Below, piece after piece: positions 19,623-33,200 of a stretch of 64,000 bases of DNA. The stretch lies in NCBI GenBank assembly GCA_028753945.1, contig JAPNXP010000016.1, positions 2,326,001 to 2,390,000 of the forward strand. The letters run 5' to 3'. The position numbers were made by a program, and so were the translations under genes. This stretch comes from Hexactinellida sp. DTS-2022. Lineage: Eukaryota; Porifera; Hexactinellida. The notes under the pieces are model-generated. The model ran no database searches, was not told the DNA's origin, and saw only the letters and a list, made by a program, of their open reading frames with translations. Each line of letters opens with the position of its first letter. Positions within the stretch are counted from its first letter, which is position 1.

Positions 19623-22600
19623 CTACGTATAACTTATTGTTGTGAATTTCTCGATTTTGTTAATAGAAATATCGTGTCCAGTCTGTCCACGCGTGTTCAT
19701 GCCAACACTGTATATGCTGCTATTCCTGTGAGAAATAATAATAATATTATTATAACAAGGGGAAATTTTCCAAGGGGGGGTGTCTAACTTTCCTGGAATT
19801 TCAGTTACTTAAAGTTTTAATGGGCCATAATAATCCGCTTAATAGAGCCACGGTTAATTGGTTCTCCACTTAATGTGGCAAGATTAACAGGACGGATATA
19901 CAGTTTGGTTGCAAATATTTTGGATTAATTGGGTCAAACTACCCTAGGACGAAGTGACTAAATTAAGCTGAGTTACTGAAGATATTAGATTGATGGCGTA
20001 GCTTACTGAGTAAATAGCAGTATGTGAGAATTCCCAACAGAACCTCCTACAATCTTGTCTGGCAATCTGATGCAGGTAGGAAGACAGGTAGGGAACTATA
20101 ACAGAAATACAATGAATATGTATTGCTTTAAAGTTTAGACTAACAAATGTAAAGAAATTAGCTACATTCTAGCAAATATTAAAAATAATTGAATACGAGA
20201 ATACTTATATAGAGCTCATAGTATAACTAAAAATTGCATGCAAGTTCAGGCACTTAGAAATTTCAGATTTTCCAGTTTCTAAAATTTAACTTTGGCTCTT
20301 TTATAAAATCTGAATCTACATGAATATTCTCACTGGATATTATAAGTATAGTCATAGCCTATGGTATAGTATAGTTATATAATGCAATCACCTCGTACAT
20401 CTCTCCCATACCGTATCCACACCAGAAAGGGTGTCCAGCGTTTGTAATGAATATAGATATGAGTGCCCCTCCGAATGCCATAGCTATCTTATATTCCTAC
20501 ATACAAGTATAGCGATATAATGTGTACAGTAACTCCCGTTATAACCAAGTTCAAGGGACACTTTGTTTAATTCGATATAAAGGGAGTCAAATCATGTTAT
20601 TTATCCATATGGGGAATATATAACTTTGTTTTAACGGGTGTTTACTGTATTATTAATACATAGACGAAATATCTAGATATTAAACTAGAGCTAGTACAGT
20701 AGATGTCGGATATAAGCACACCGGTTATAAGAACATATCGGATATAAGCACACTATGTTGGAAAACGGTTGCCATATACCCTATATAATTTATGCCGGTT
20801 ATAAGTACATTAAGTGCAGTTCCCGACGATGTGCTTATAACCGGCATCCACTGTATACTAAATTGGTATTTACTCACTAATAAGGCTTCCACTATTTTTG
20901 GTGTCTTTTGCGGTCTGGTGTCTCCGTGTCCTAGCGATCCCTTCCGGCAGGTTCCGAACGTATACACCCTACCTACACAGTACCGTAGATACCAGTGTTG
21001 TAAAATTTCCAAAAATTTTGTCTTCCATCATGGAAATTTTTGGAAATTTTTGGAAAGATACATACTTCAAATTATGCTTAGGAACTTTATTTGAAATTGG
21101 CAAAATTTTTGTGTCTACCTAAGTTAATTAATTCCGAGGAAAATAACAAGCACACAGTAACAACTCTACATTATAGATATGGTTTATCAAAATTTCAAAA
21201 CTAGGTATATCTAATAATTTTTCCATGTAAAATTTCCGGAAATTTCCCGAGCTTACAACACTAATAGATACACATAATGGCATTATGAATGCATAGGGTA
21301 TCTACTGACCTCGCTTGTCGATACAAATAGAGCGGCCGGGACATGCTGCCACTTGTCTTATGTTCTCAAGATTGGGAATCTTTACAGGCTAAATAATACA
21401 TTGATAATAACTGGTAATTAGTACAGCAGTATTTCAAACTGGATAAACAGTTATAGTATAGGGGTACGCGAATATTATTCTGTAATAAACTAGCCAACAA
21501 ATATATATACATAATAGTTAAGAAATATTAATATATTTATAAGTTATATAGTGCGTAAAATTTAGTTAACGTATACGTATAATAGTATAACTAGTATAAT
21601 AGTATAACTGTTATTTAGATTCCGAAAGATTTCACTGAATAACAGGGAATTACATTACCCAAACATAAATATGTCAGACACCACAATTAAGTTTGTACAC
21701 AATCTATTTCTTCCAATATGTATAAGACTATTATACAACTTAGCTATGTTTATATTGGGGGTTACCAAAACACGTGAGATTATACAAAGTGTCTGTAGTA
21801 TCAAGGTAGGAATATGCAATACATATTACATTTGTAGGAGAGCACCTTAAACACTACGGAGTCCGTGATGTGCTGTCCTGGCTTAGACAGGCCACTCTCT
21901 ATGCCCAGCATTCCCTCTCCTCTCAGGCCGAACGCGTACACACACCCCTCCAATGTCAGCAGCACTAGCGATAGCTTATAGGTAGCCATAGACTTATAGA
22001 TTATAGATATATTATAGGTAGCCATAGACTTCTAGTAATAGCTTATAGATAGTATACAGTTGAAACCGGATATTTTTAACACCGGATATTTTTAACAATC
22101 GGATATTTTTAACAATCGGATATTTTTAACACATTTTCTTGTAAATAATTAATTATTGTTGTTGTTATAAAATCGGGTATTTTTAACAATCGGATATTTT
22201 TAACAAATTTTCGTGTAAAGAATGTGTTAAAAATATCCGGTTTCAACTGTATATAGCTTATAGCTTATAGATAGCATATACTATATAGCAATAGCAATAA
22301 AGAAGATAATATAAGAAATCGGCCGTTGAAACGTTACATAAGGCAAAATTTATATAATACACTGGTACGGTTGGATTAGTAGCATAATTATTGCTATAGC
22401 ACACTTATGTCTTACATACGGTTATATCCTATATCAGTACTTATGTCTTACATACGGTTATATCCTATAGCATACTTATGTCTTACATACGGTTATATCC
22501 TATAGCATACTTATGTCTTACATACGGTTGTGTGTAACAGAAGCGCTGACGCATATAACGGGTGTCCTATCCGCTATCTGTATCCTCTCGGGTAGGGACG

Positions 22601-25600
22601 TGGTGCCTGTGCCCTCCCCCAGGCCCAGCCCCAGCTGTCCCTGTTCTCCGTATCCCACTGAGTACACATCTCCCTACACACACACAGGGGGTATATATAG
22701 GGTACACATCGTATTTGTATAATGCTGTAAACAGTATGTTGTAACTTGCATCTAGGGGTCTCAATCCCGGAGCCTTTTTCCAATCCCGGGATTGGAATCA
22801 TGTTCAATCCCGGGATCCCGGGATTGATCAAATAATTTATTGACACTTGACCAATCATGCAAATATGTTGAATTAATGTAATTGTGTATTGATTGATGAC
22901 TCCATTACATAATAAATAGAGCATAAGATCGTAGTATAGTAATAATAATATTTTAATTAAGATTTTTACTGTGCCGACTATACTATAGTATAGTGGCCCA
23001 GTATTGGAATCACTGCCTTTATTTATATTATTACTGTGCCGACTATACTATAGTATAGTGGCCCAGTTCTAATCTCACTGCCTTTATTTTTTTTTTTTTT
23101 TTTTTTACTGTGCCGACTATACTATAGTATAGTGGCCCAGTTCTAATCTCACTGCCTTTATTACTGTGCCGACTATACTATAGTATAGTGGCCCAGTATT
23201 GGAATCACTGCCTTTATTTTTATTATTACTGTGCCGACTATACTATAGTATAGTGGCCCAGTATTGGAATCACTGCCTTGGTATATTATTACTGTGCCGA
23301 CTATACTATAGTATAGTGGCCCAGTATTGGTCTTAGTGCTTTGGTATATTATTATTATTATCCTTCCGTATCCTCTCCACAGAACAGAGTTTTATTTACT
23401 AAGAGCCCTAATTTTTAGGATATGTGTCTCATGGGTTACAGATGTGCACCTGGGGTCACGATTTTTTATTACATTTTTTTGGACACATTTTTGCACCTGT
23501 TTAATATTTAAACAGCAACAATAAATAGTACCCGAAAATTAAATTTATATGCATTCGATAGAGAATTAAATTCTACACCTTTTCACAGTGCACGAATTTT
23601 CAAATTGTACTTAGTTTGTGCCACAATTGAGTTGCAAGTTTCCTTTGTTTACTAACACTTCAGTTCAATTGAAAGTGTTAAATCGAATTCTATTGTTTCA
23701 ACTCGTTATTATTATATTGATTCAACTTGTGAGATCGAGTAGGCTTCTATTTTCCAATTGAAAACTAAGATTCTACATTCCATAACAACGACAGATTATG
23801 TGATTATATTTCCTTCTGCAAGAATACTCTTGCACTGTTAATATACTGACGTAATTAATAATAATTAATTAAGTCAGTATATGACTTATATAGATGCTCC
23901 CAATTTGTTTATTAGGGGTTATCGAGTGTGCGGAATTGAAATTTGATAGCCAAATTAATTAATTAATTATTTATGACAAAATAATTAAACTTAATAAATA
24001 TAAGTTGACATTGAAATTGTTGTTAAATTATAAATATTATTAATAATTATTTATACTAATTAATTAAATATCATAAATCTCAGAGATCATAGAAGATAGA
24101 AACAAACTTTCAATTTATCAATTGGTCCTTATGGCACGTGCCACCTATACAAGTGGGTCTTGTCACCTGCAGGTGATGATGACATCGTCAAAAAAATGTG
24201 TTTTTACAATTTTGTTAATTCGATATTTAAAATGGGTTAGTTGAAGTTGGGTGATGACCCAACATTCACATAAAAAATGCTGAGTCATCAGCAATTATAT
24301 TCTACTCAAACTTGAATATCTCTAAAATTAAGTGAAGTAAATGGAAACTTCCGCCACTGTAAGGGTCGATGCCTTCTGTAACACCTTTTGAAATATTTTA
24401 ACACCTTCATAGTGATGATGACATGGCGAAAAAAAAATCCAAAATTGCAGCTGTGCTGACAGCATGTCCCATTGGAGGCACTATCAATAAACCACCACCA
24501 AAATATAGTGCCACCAAAGGAACATGCGTCGGCACAGCTGCAATTTTGGATTTTTTATTATTATTTTTTATCCGTAGCCTCTCCACAGAACAGAGTTTTA
24601 TTAACTAAGAGCCCAAATTTTCAGGATATGTGTCTCATGGGTTACAGATGTGCACCTGGGGTCACGATTTTTTATTACATTTTTTTGGACACATTTTTGC
24701 ACCTGTTTAATATTGAAACAGTAACAATAAATAGTACCCGAAAATTAAATTTATTTGCATTCGATAGAGAATTAAATTCTACACCTTTTCAGAGTGCACG
24801 AATTTTCAAATTGTACTTAGTTTGTGCCACAATTGAGTTGCAAGTTTCCTTTGTTTACTAACACTTCAGTACAATTGAAAGTGTTAAATCTAATTCTATT
24901 GTTTCAACTCGTTATTATTATATTGATTCAACTTGTGAGATCGAGTAGGCTTCTATTTTCTAATTGAAAACTAAGATTTTACATTCCATAACAACAACAG
25001 ATTATGTGATTATATTTATTTCTGCTCAGAATATTCTTGAACAATGGATACATGAGATATTTAATTCTAATTAATTCGCTCTGTGTTTAACTTAGAGAAA
25101 CGGTTCCAATTAGATTATTAGGGTATCGAGTGCGCTGAATTCAAATATGATAGTGAAATTAAATTTAAATTAATTATTATAGCAAATAATTGAACTTAAT
25201 ATATTTTGATGTAAATAATATTGGTGTTAAATTATCTTAGATTAATTAAATATTTATACTAATTATCTAAATTTCATTAATCTCAGAAATGATACAAGAT
25301 AGAAACAAACTTTAAATTTATCAATTGGTCCTTATGCCAAGTAACACCTCTACAAATGGATCTTGACACCTTGAGGTGATGATGACATCGTAAAAAAAAT
25401 GTGTTTTTACAATTTTACTAATTCGATATTTAAAATGGGTTAGTTGATGTTGGGTGATGACCCAACACTCAGATAAAAAATGCTGACTCATCACTTATTA
25501 TATTCTACTGAAACTTGAATATCTCTCAAATGAAGTGAGCTAAATAGAAACTTCCACCACTCTAAGGGTCGTTGCCTTCCGAAACACCTTTCTGAAAAAA

Positions 25601-27176
25601 TTTAACACCTTTAGAGTGATGATGACTTGGCGAAAAAAAATCCAAAATTGCAGCTGTGCCACAAGCATGTTCCTTTGGAGGCACTATCAATAAACAACCA
25701 ACAAAATATAGTGCTACCAAAGGACATGCGTCGGCACAGGCTGCAATTTTGGATTTTTTTTATTTTTTCTCCGTAGACGGTACCCTGGCCAGAGCTTAAT
25801 TGTTGATGGGCTTAAACTTGGCATGTAGGTGCGATGGGACCGTCTAATTTGCACCTGGGGTTACGATTTTTGATTAACAAATTTTGGACACATTTTTAAC
25901 ACCTTTCAAAATTTGTCTGGTCCATAACTTGAAAATTGTTTTACTAAACCCCCAAATTTTATTTCACATTTGGATTCGCCATAAGATTCTGCGTCTGATG
26001 GAAGAAAAAATATTTCAATAAAGGGGTCAATTTCTTCCATAAATGGGGATTGAAATTTCTTTGTTTACTCACACTTCAATTTCAGTAAAACTGTGAAATC
26101 TAATTCCATTGTTTCAACTTGTAATAATTATATTGATTTAACTTGTTAAATCCTACTCTAGTGATTCAACTTGCGATAATTATATTGATTTAACTTATAA
26201 ATTCCAGCTGGCTTCTATTTATTGTAGTATTACTATACAATGGATTAAATAAAATATTATAATATAAGGAATTTGTTGACTTAATTCAACTTAACCGTGG
26301 ATAACATTGCTAAAATAAATAACTAATAATATAATTTATTATCAATACATAATGAATGAATGGCTTTAAACTCAAGATGGTTTATGATAGAACCGTAAGA
26401 TTTACATTCCACAACAACGACAGATTAAGTGAATATATTTATTTCGGCGAGAATATTCTTGCACAATTAATGTACTGACGTAATTAATTATAATTAATTC
26501 CTTTTGTATTTAACTTATAGACGGTTCCAATTGGATTATTGGGGTTATCGAGTGCGTGGAATTCAAACATTATAGTGAAATTCAATGTAAATTAATAATA
26601 ATTGCAAATAATTGAACTTAATTTATTTTGCTGTATATAATAATGGTGTTAAATAATTAATACATTAATTAAATTTTTATGCTAATTAGCTAAATTTCAT
26701 TAATCTCAGAGATGATACAAGATATAAACAAACTTTCAATTTATCAATTGGTCCTTATGCCAGGTACCACCTATACAAGTGGGTCTTGACACCTTGAGGT
26801 GATGATGACATCGTTAAAAAAATGTATTTTTACAATTTTTTTAATTCGACATTTAAAATGGGTTAGTTGGTGTTGGGTGATGACCCAACACTCACATAAA
26901 AAATGCTGACTCAGCACTTATTATATTCTACTGAAACTTGAATATCTTTGAAACGAAGTGAGCAAAATGGAAACTTCCACGACTCTAAGGGTCGTTGCCT
27001 TCTGAAACACCTTTCTGAAATAATTGAACACCTTCATAGTGATGATGACATGGCGGAAAAAAAATCCAAAATTGCAGCCTGTGCCGACAGCATGTTCCTA
27101 TGGAGGCACTATCAATAAACCACCACCAAAATATAGTGCCACCAAAGGAACATGCGTCGGCACAGGCTGCAATTTT

Positions 27177-27208
<32 letters not shown>

Positions 27209-30200
27209 CTCCGTAGACGGTGCCCTGGCCTGAGCTTTATAGTTGATGGGCTGAAACTTGGCATGTAGGTGCGATGGGACAGTCTAATTTGCACCTGGGG
27301 TTACGATTTTTGATTAACAATTTTTTTACACATCTTTAACACCTTTCAAAATTTGTCTGGTCCATAACTCAAAAAATATTTTATTAAACCCCCAAATTTT
27401 ATTTCACATTTGGATTCACCATAAAATTCTGCGTCTGATGGGAGAAGAAAACTTTTAATAAAGAGTTTTATTTCTGCCATAAATGGGGGTTGAAATTTCT
27501 TTGTTTACTCACACTTCAATTTCAGTAAAACTGTGAAATCTAATTCCATTGTTTCAACTTGTAATAATTATATTGATTTAACTTGTTAAATCTTTCACTA
27601 TTGTTTCAACTTGCTACAATTATATTGATTTAACTTGTGAATGCAAGCTGGCTTCTATTTTGCAATTGAAAATTAAGATTATATATTTCATAACAACGAC
27701 ATATTATGTGATTATATTTACTTCTGCGAGAATATAATTGCACTGTTAATATACTGACGTAATTAATTATAAATATTTCAGTTTGTATTTAACTTATATA
27801 GTAGCTTCCAATTTGTATATTAGAGGTTATCGAGTGTGCGGAATTGAAATTTGATAGATAAATTAATTAATTAATTATTTATGACAAAATAATTGAACTT
27901 AATAATTGTATGTTGACATTGAAATTGGTGTCATATTATAAATAATATTAATAATTATTTATACTAATTAATTAAATATCATAAATCTCAGAGATCATAG
28001 AAGATAGAAACAAACTTTCAATTTATCAATTGGTCCTTATGGCACGTGCCACCTATACAAGTGGGTCTTGACACCTTGAGGTGATGATTACATCGTTAAA
28101 AAAATGTGTATTTACAATTTTGTTAATTCGATATTTAAAATGGGTTAGTTAATGTTGGGTGATGACCCAACACCCACTTAAAAAATGCTGAGTCATTACA
28201 GATTATATTCTACTGAAACTTGAATATCTCTTTAATGAAGTGAGCTGAATGGAAACTTCCACCACTCTAAAGGGTCGTTGCCTTCTGAAACACCTTTCTG
28301 AAATAATTTAACACCTTCATAGTGATGATGACATGGCGAAAAAAAAAATCCAAAATTGCAGCCTGTGCCGACAGCATGTTCCTTTGGAGGCACTATCAAT
28401 AAACCAACAACAAAATATAGTGCCACCAAAGGATCATGCGTCGGCACAGGCTGCAATTTTGGATTTTATTATTATTATTATTTTTTTTTCTCCGTAGACG
28501 GTGCCCTGGCCTGAGCTTTATAGTTGATGGGCTGAAACTTGGCATGTAGGTGCGTATGGACCGTCTAATTTGCACCTGGGGTTACGATTTTTTATTAACA
28601 AATTTTTGACACATCTTTAACACCTTTCAAAATTTGTTAGGTCCATAGCTAGAAAAATGTTTTACTAAACCCCCAAATTTTATTTCACATTTAGATTCAC
28701 CATAAAATTCTGCGTCTGATGGGAGAAGAAAATTTGTTAAAATTGGTTTAATTTCTGCCATAAATGGGGGTTGAAATTCCTTTGTTTACTCAACACTTCA
28801 ATTTCAATAAAACTGTGAAATCTAATTCCATTGTTTCAACTTGTAATAATTATATTGATTTAACTTGTTAAAGCTTTCACTATTGTTTCAACTTGCGATA
28901 ATTAAATTGATTCAACTTATAAATTCCAGCTGGCTTCTATTTAATTCTAGTATTACTATACAATGGATTAAATAAAATAATATAATATAAGGAATTTGTT
29001 GACTAAACTCAAATCACCGTGGATAACATTGCTAAAATAACTAACTAATAATATAATTCATTATCAATACATAATGAATGAATGGCATTGAACTCTAGAT
29101 GGTTTATGATAGAAACAAACTTCAAATTTATCTACCGTTCCTTGTGACTCGGACCAAATAACAAATGCTTCTTCACACCTTGGGCGTTGATGACTTGGCG
29201 AAAAAAAATCCAAAATTGCAGCCTGCGCCGACAGCATGTTCCTTTGGAGGCACTATCAATAAACAACACAAAAATAGAGTGCCACCAAAGGAACATGCGT
29301 CGGCACAGGGTGCAATTTTGGATTTTCTGATTATTCCTGATAGGAATTTAAATCTATATTTATATGAAATGGTTCAAGATTGTTGTTAATAAACAAAGCA
29401 TCATGTTATCAAAAATTCACCTAATGACAAAGCCACACGTAATTGAACAAGTAACGAATAATTGTTACCGAGAAATGTAAGCGATAAAAATGAATTAAAG
29501 AATATAATTACAGTCAGGTTCTTTTATTATGAACATTCAAGGGACCAAAAATTGTGTTCATAATAGAGAGACTTCATAATAAGCGAACTCAACTTAATAC
29601 AAACCCTATGTAAGTTGTTAAATTGGGACTGTAGGGTTTTTGTTCATAATAATAAATCTTCATATTATCAGACGAAATCTTGTTCATAATAAGCAGACCT
29701 GACTGTATATGTCATGCGAGAAGATAATATTCACATCAGGCTTCACTATCATTGCTATACTCATAATATATCTGGATCCCGGGATTGGAAAGTCTAATCC
29801 CGGGATTGAATCCCGGGATAAAATGGACCGGGATCCCGGGATTGAGACCCCTACTTGCATCCAGGTATAACACCATGGGACTGTCAAAAAGGGTTTTCCT
29901 TATCCGGAATTCATATTAACCGGCGTAATTACCATTGAAAGGGTTTTGAAGGGGACTGAAATAATGTTCGCATTAACTAGAATTTAACAAGTGAATATAA
30001 GGAACTCCATAAATGTCAATATATCGGGAATGAGTAGTATAGTAGTACGTATTGATGTACATATGTCTATTGCTACTATACTTGTACTGTACTGCACTGT
30101 AGTGTGTGCAGTGTACTATACTGTAGTAGTGTAGTGTAGTGTGTTACCGTATCGGTTAGAAAGAGGCTGTGAGAGCCCCCGCATGCGGTCTGTATAACTC

Positions 30201-33200
30201 TGTGCTGTCTCATCGGAGATACTATCTGGGGACTCAGGAGCACGGATTTATTCCCGATTCCTAAGAGTATTTATATAACAATACTTATTGAGTGTATCAT
30301 ATATACTGCATATAACATACTTATTGAGTGTATACTGCATATAACATACTTATTGAGTGTATACTGCATATAACATACTTATTTAGTGTATACTACATAT
30401 AACATACACGTTATAGTAATACACACTCAGTGGAGCTCATGTATTAGAACTTCGTATAATAGCAATATTTGTCTATTAGCAAGTTACTGTTAATTCAAGA
30501 GCATTTAATGTTTATTTTGTTTCTCCAATAGCAATATTTGCCTATTAGTAACAAGATATTTCGTGTTGCAAAATGCGACTTGCTATACTACGCAAAGTCC
30601 ACTGTACATAAGTGATAGTGTAGTCTGTGCATAAGAGTATAGTCTGTACAGTGTATAATGTAGTCTGTAGATAAGTGTATAATGTAGTCTGTGCATAAGA
30701 GTATAATGTAGTCTGTGCATAAGAGTATAATGTAGTCTGTGCATAAGAGTATAATGTAGTCTGTACATAAGAGTATAATGTAGTCTGTACATAAGTGTAT
30801 AATGTAGTCTGTGCATAAGAGTATAATGTAGTCTGTGCATAAGAGTATAATGTAGTCTGTGCATAAGAGTATAATGTAGTCTGTGCATAAGAGTATAATG
30901 TAGTCTGTACATAAGAGTATAATGTAGTCTGTACATAAGTGTATAATGTAGTCTGTACATAAGTGTATAATGTAGTCTGTGCATAAGAGTATAATGTAGT
31001 CTGTGCATAAGAGTATAATGTAGTCTGTGCATAAGAGTATAATGTAGTCTGTGCATAAGAGTATAATGTAGTCTGTACATAAGAGTATAATGTAGTCTGT
31101 ACATAAGTGTATAATGTAGTCTGTGCATAAGAGTATAATGTAGTCTGTACATAAGAGTATAATGTAGTCTGTACATAAGAGTATAATGTAGTCTGTACAT
31201 AAGTGTATAATGTAGTCTGTGCATAAGAGTATAATGTAGTCTGTACATAAGTGTATAATGTAGTCTGTACATAAGTGTATAATGTAGTCTGTACATAAGT
31301 GTATAATGTAGTCTGTACATAAGTGTATAATGTAGTCTGTGCATAAGAGTATAATGTAGTCTGTACATAAGTGTATAATGTAGTCTGTGCATAAGTGTAT
31401 AATGTAGTTTGTACATAAGAGTATAATGTAGTCTGTGCATAAGAGTATAATGTAGTCTGTGCATAAGAGTATAATGTAGTCTGTACATAAGAGAATAATG
31501 TAGTCTGTACATAAGTGTATAATGTAGTCTGTGCATAAGAGTATAATGTAGTCTGTGCATAAGAGTATAATGTAGTCTGTGCATAAGAGTATAATGTAGT
31601 CTGTGCATAAGAGTATAATGTAGTCTGTGCATAAGAGTATAATGTAGTCTGTGCATAAGTGTGTAGTCTGTGCATAAGAGTATAATGTAGTCTGTAATGT
31701 AGTCTGTGCATAAGAGAATAGAGTTATTACTGTCCCCACCTGTCTGGTAGTACCTGCCGTCCCCAAAAGCGAACACAGATCCGCTGTCAGTCACCACCAT
31801 GCCGTGAGCCAGCCCAGCTGACACCTAGAGGGACACAGGGGATATTATATAGGACATTCCTGGCAGGCACTTTATAAAGGAAGTAAATTTTAGGGCACCC
31901 TAAACCTGTTAGCCATAATACATAATCGGTATAATTCAATGCTGCGGGTGTATTTGAAGAGGTAACATTTGTACGGAACCCAAACAGGGGATTATACAGG
32001 AATTTCTGGGCCAGAAATCTTGTCAGAGACGTGGTACCAAATTGAGTATAAACCGGGAACCTAAATGGAATCACACTGCAAGCACTTTGGCACCTAAACC
32101 GATGCCTGGCTGGCACCTAGATAAACCCCTGTGGTACAACATATTGGAATGCGGTATATGAACTCACGTGTACAATCTTATCTGACGGAGACAGGAAGCT
32201 CCTGGTGATGTCGCTAAGCTCGTGGCTGTCCTCTGTCTTCCCGTTTCCCAGCTGACCCAGCCTGCCAGAGCCCCAGGTTAACAGCTGACTACAAATAGCA
32301 AACTCACTGTTATACTATAACCAGTGTGTTAATCATATACAGTATAATCTAGTTAGTATATAACGGATTTTAGGCGAAATATCGGTAAAGAAGTACAAGG
32401 TTTAATTCCCTAGTACAGTGGTTCACAACCTGGGGTCCACAAGATCTCAAATTTGTATTACGGTCAATGGGGAGGGGGTCCACATAATGTCTAATGTTTG
32501 CTATAGGGGGTCCACGGTTGAAAAAGGTTGGGAATCGCCTAGCTTATATACTTGTATGCAAATTACTCTGGAAATACGAATACATTTCGACTGTCCCCTG
32601 GTGTCCTATTAAGAGAGTCTACTGTAAGTTGCTATTACTTGTTGGGAGTGACAAACAGGTTCTGAAAAGCTCCCGATGCCATTCTCCGAGAAGTGAGTTT
32701 GAGCTGTTCCAACAGATTCAGTACATGCTTCCACGAGTCATATCCTATAAACACAAACCATAAACAGACTATAAACACATTGATTAAGTACAGTGAACTC
32801 CCGTTATAACGAAGTCGGGAATAACAAAATAACTTCTTATAACGAAATGGAGATTTCCCCCAGTAAATAAATAAATAATTATCCGCTTATAACGAATATC
32901 AGGATATATTAAGCGAAATAATTTACAGGTCCCAAGCACTTCGTTATAACGAAGAGTTGACTGTATTTACCTTCTCTCTTAGAACAATAGTGTCCGAATC
33001 TCCTGTAATAATGTTTTATAGCCATTCTAGCGGATTCTTCTGTTATCGAAGCTCCTATTGAATAAACACAATAATTACAAATGCCATTAATTCATAAAAA
33101 GGTAGCAAGAGAAATGACAACTGGAATTCGAATATAATAGAACCTCGTTAATACATACATGGTTAATAAGAAATTCCGGTTAAACGAACACTATTTAAGT

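Noticed and set aside
20792-21122. Plus-strand frames of 74-100 aa
   Set aside because: Antisense of an F-box/RCC1 exon joined to a family E MITE end.
24423-29389. Short frames of AAILDFLLLF / PVPTACSYGG type
   Set aside because: Generated by the repeated hairpin and its poly-T runs; the same peptides appear in both orientations.
30604-31725. Regular short repeats resembling a CRISPR array
   Set aside because: There are no unique spacers, units are directly abutting, and the DNA is an animal intron.
30545-31824. Three overlapping 388-413 aa minus-strand frames rich in Tyr, Leu and Thr
   Set aside because: They are translations of the 24-bp minisatellite, whose unit is a multiple of three and stop-free. 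Only the first 28 or so codons of one frame (31740-31824) are a true exon, of the F-box/RCC1 gene.
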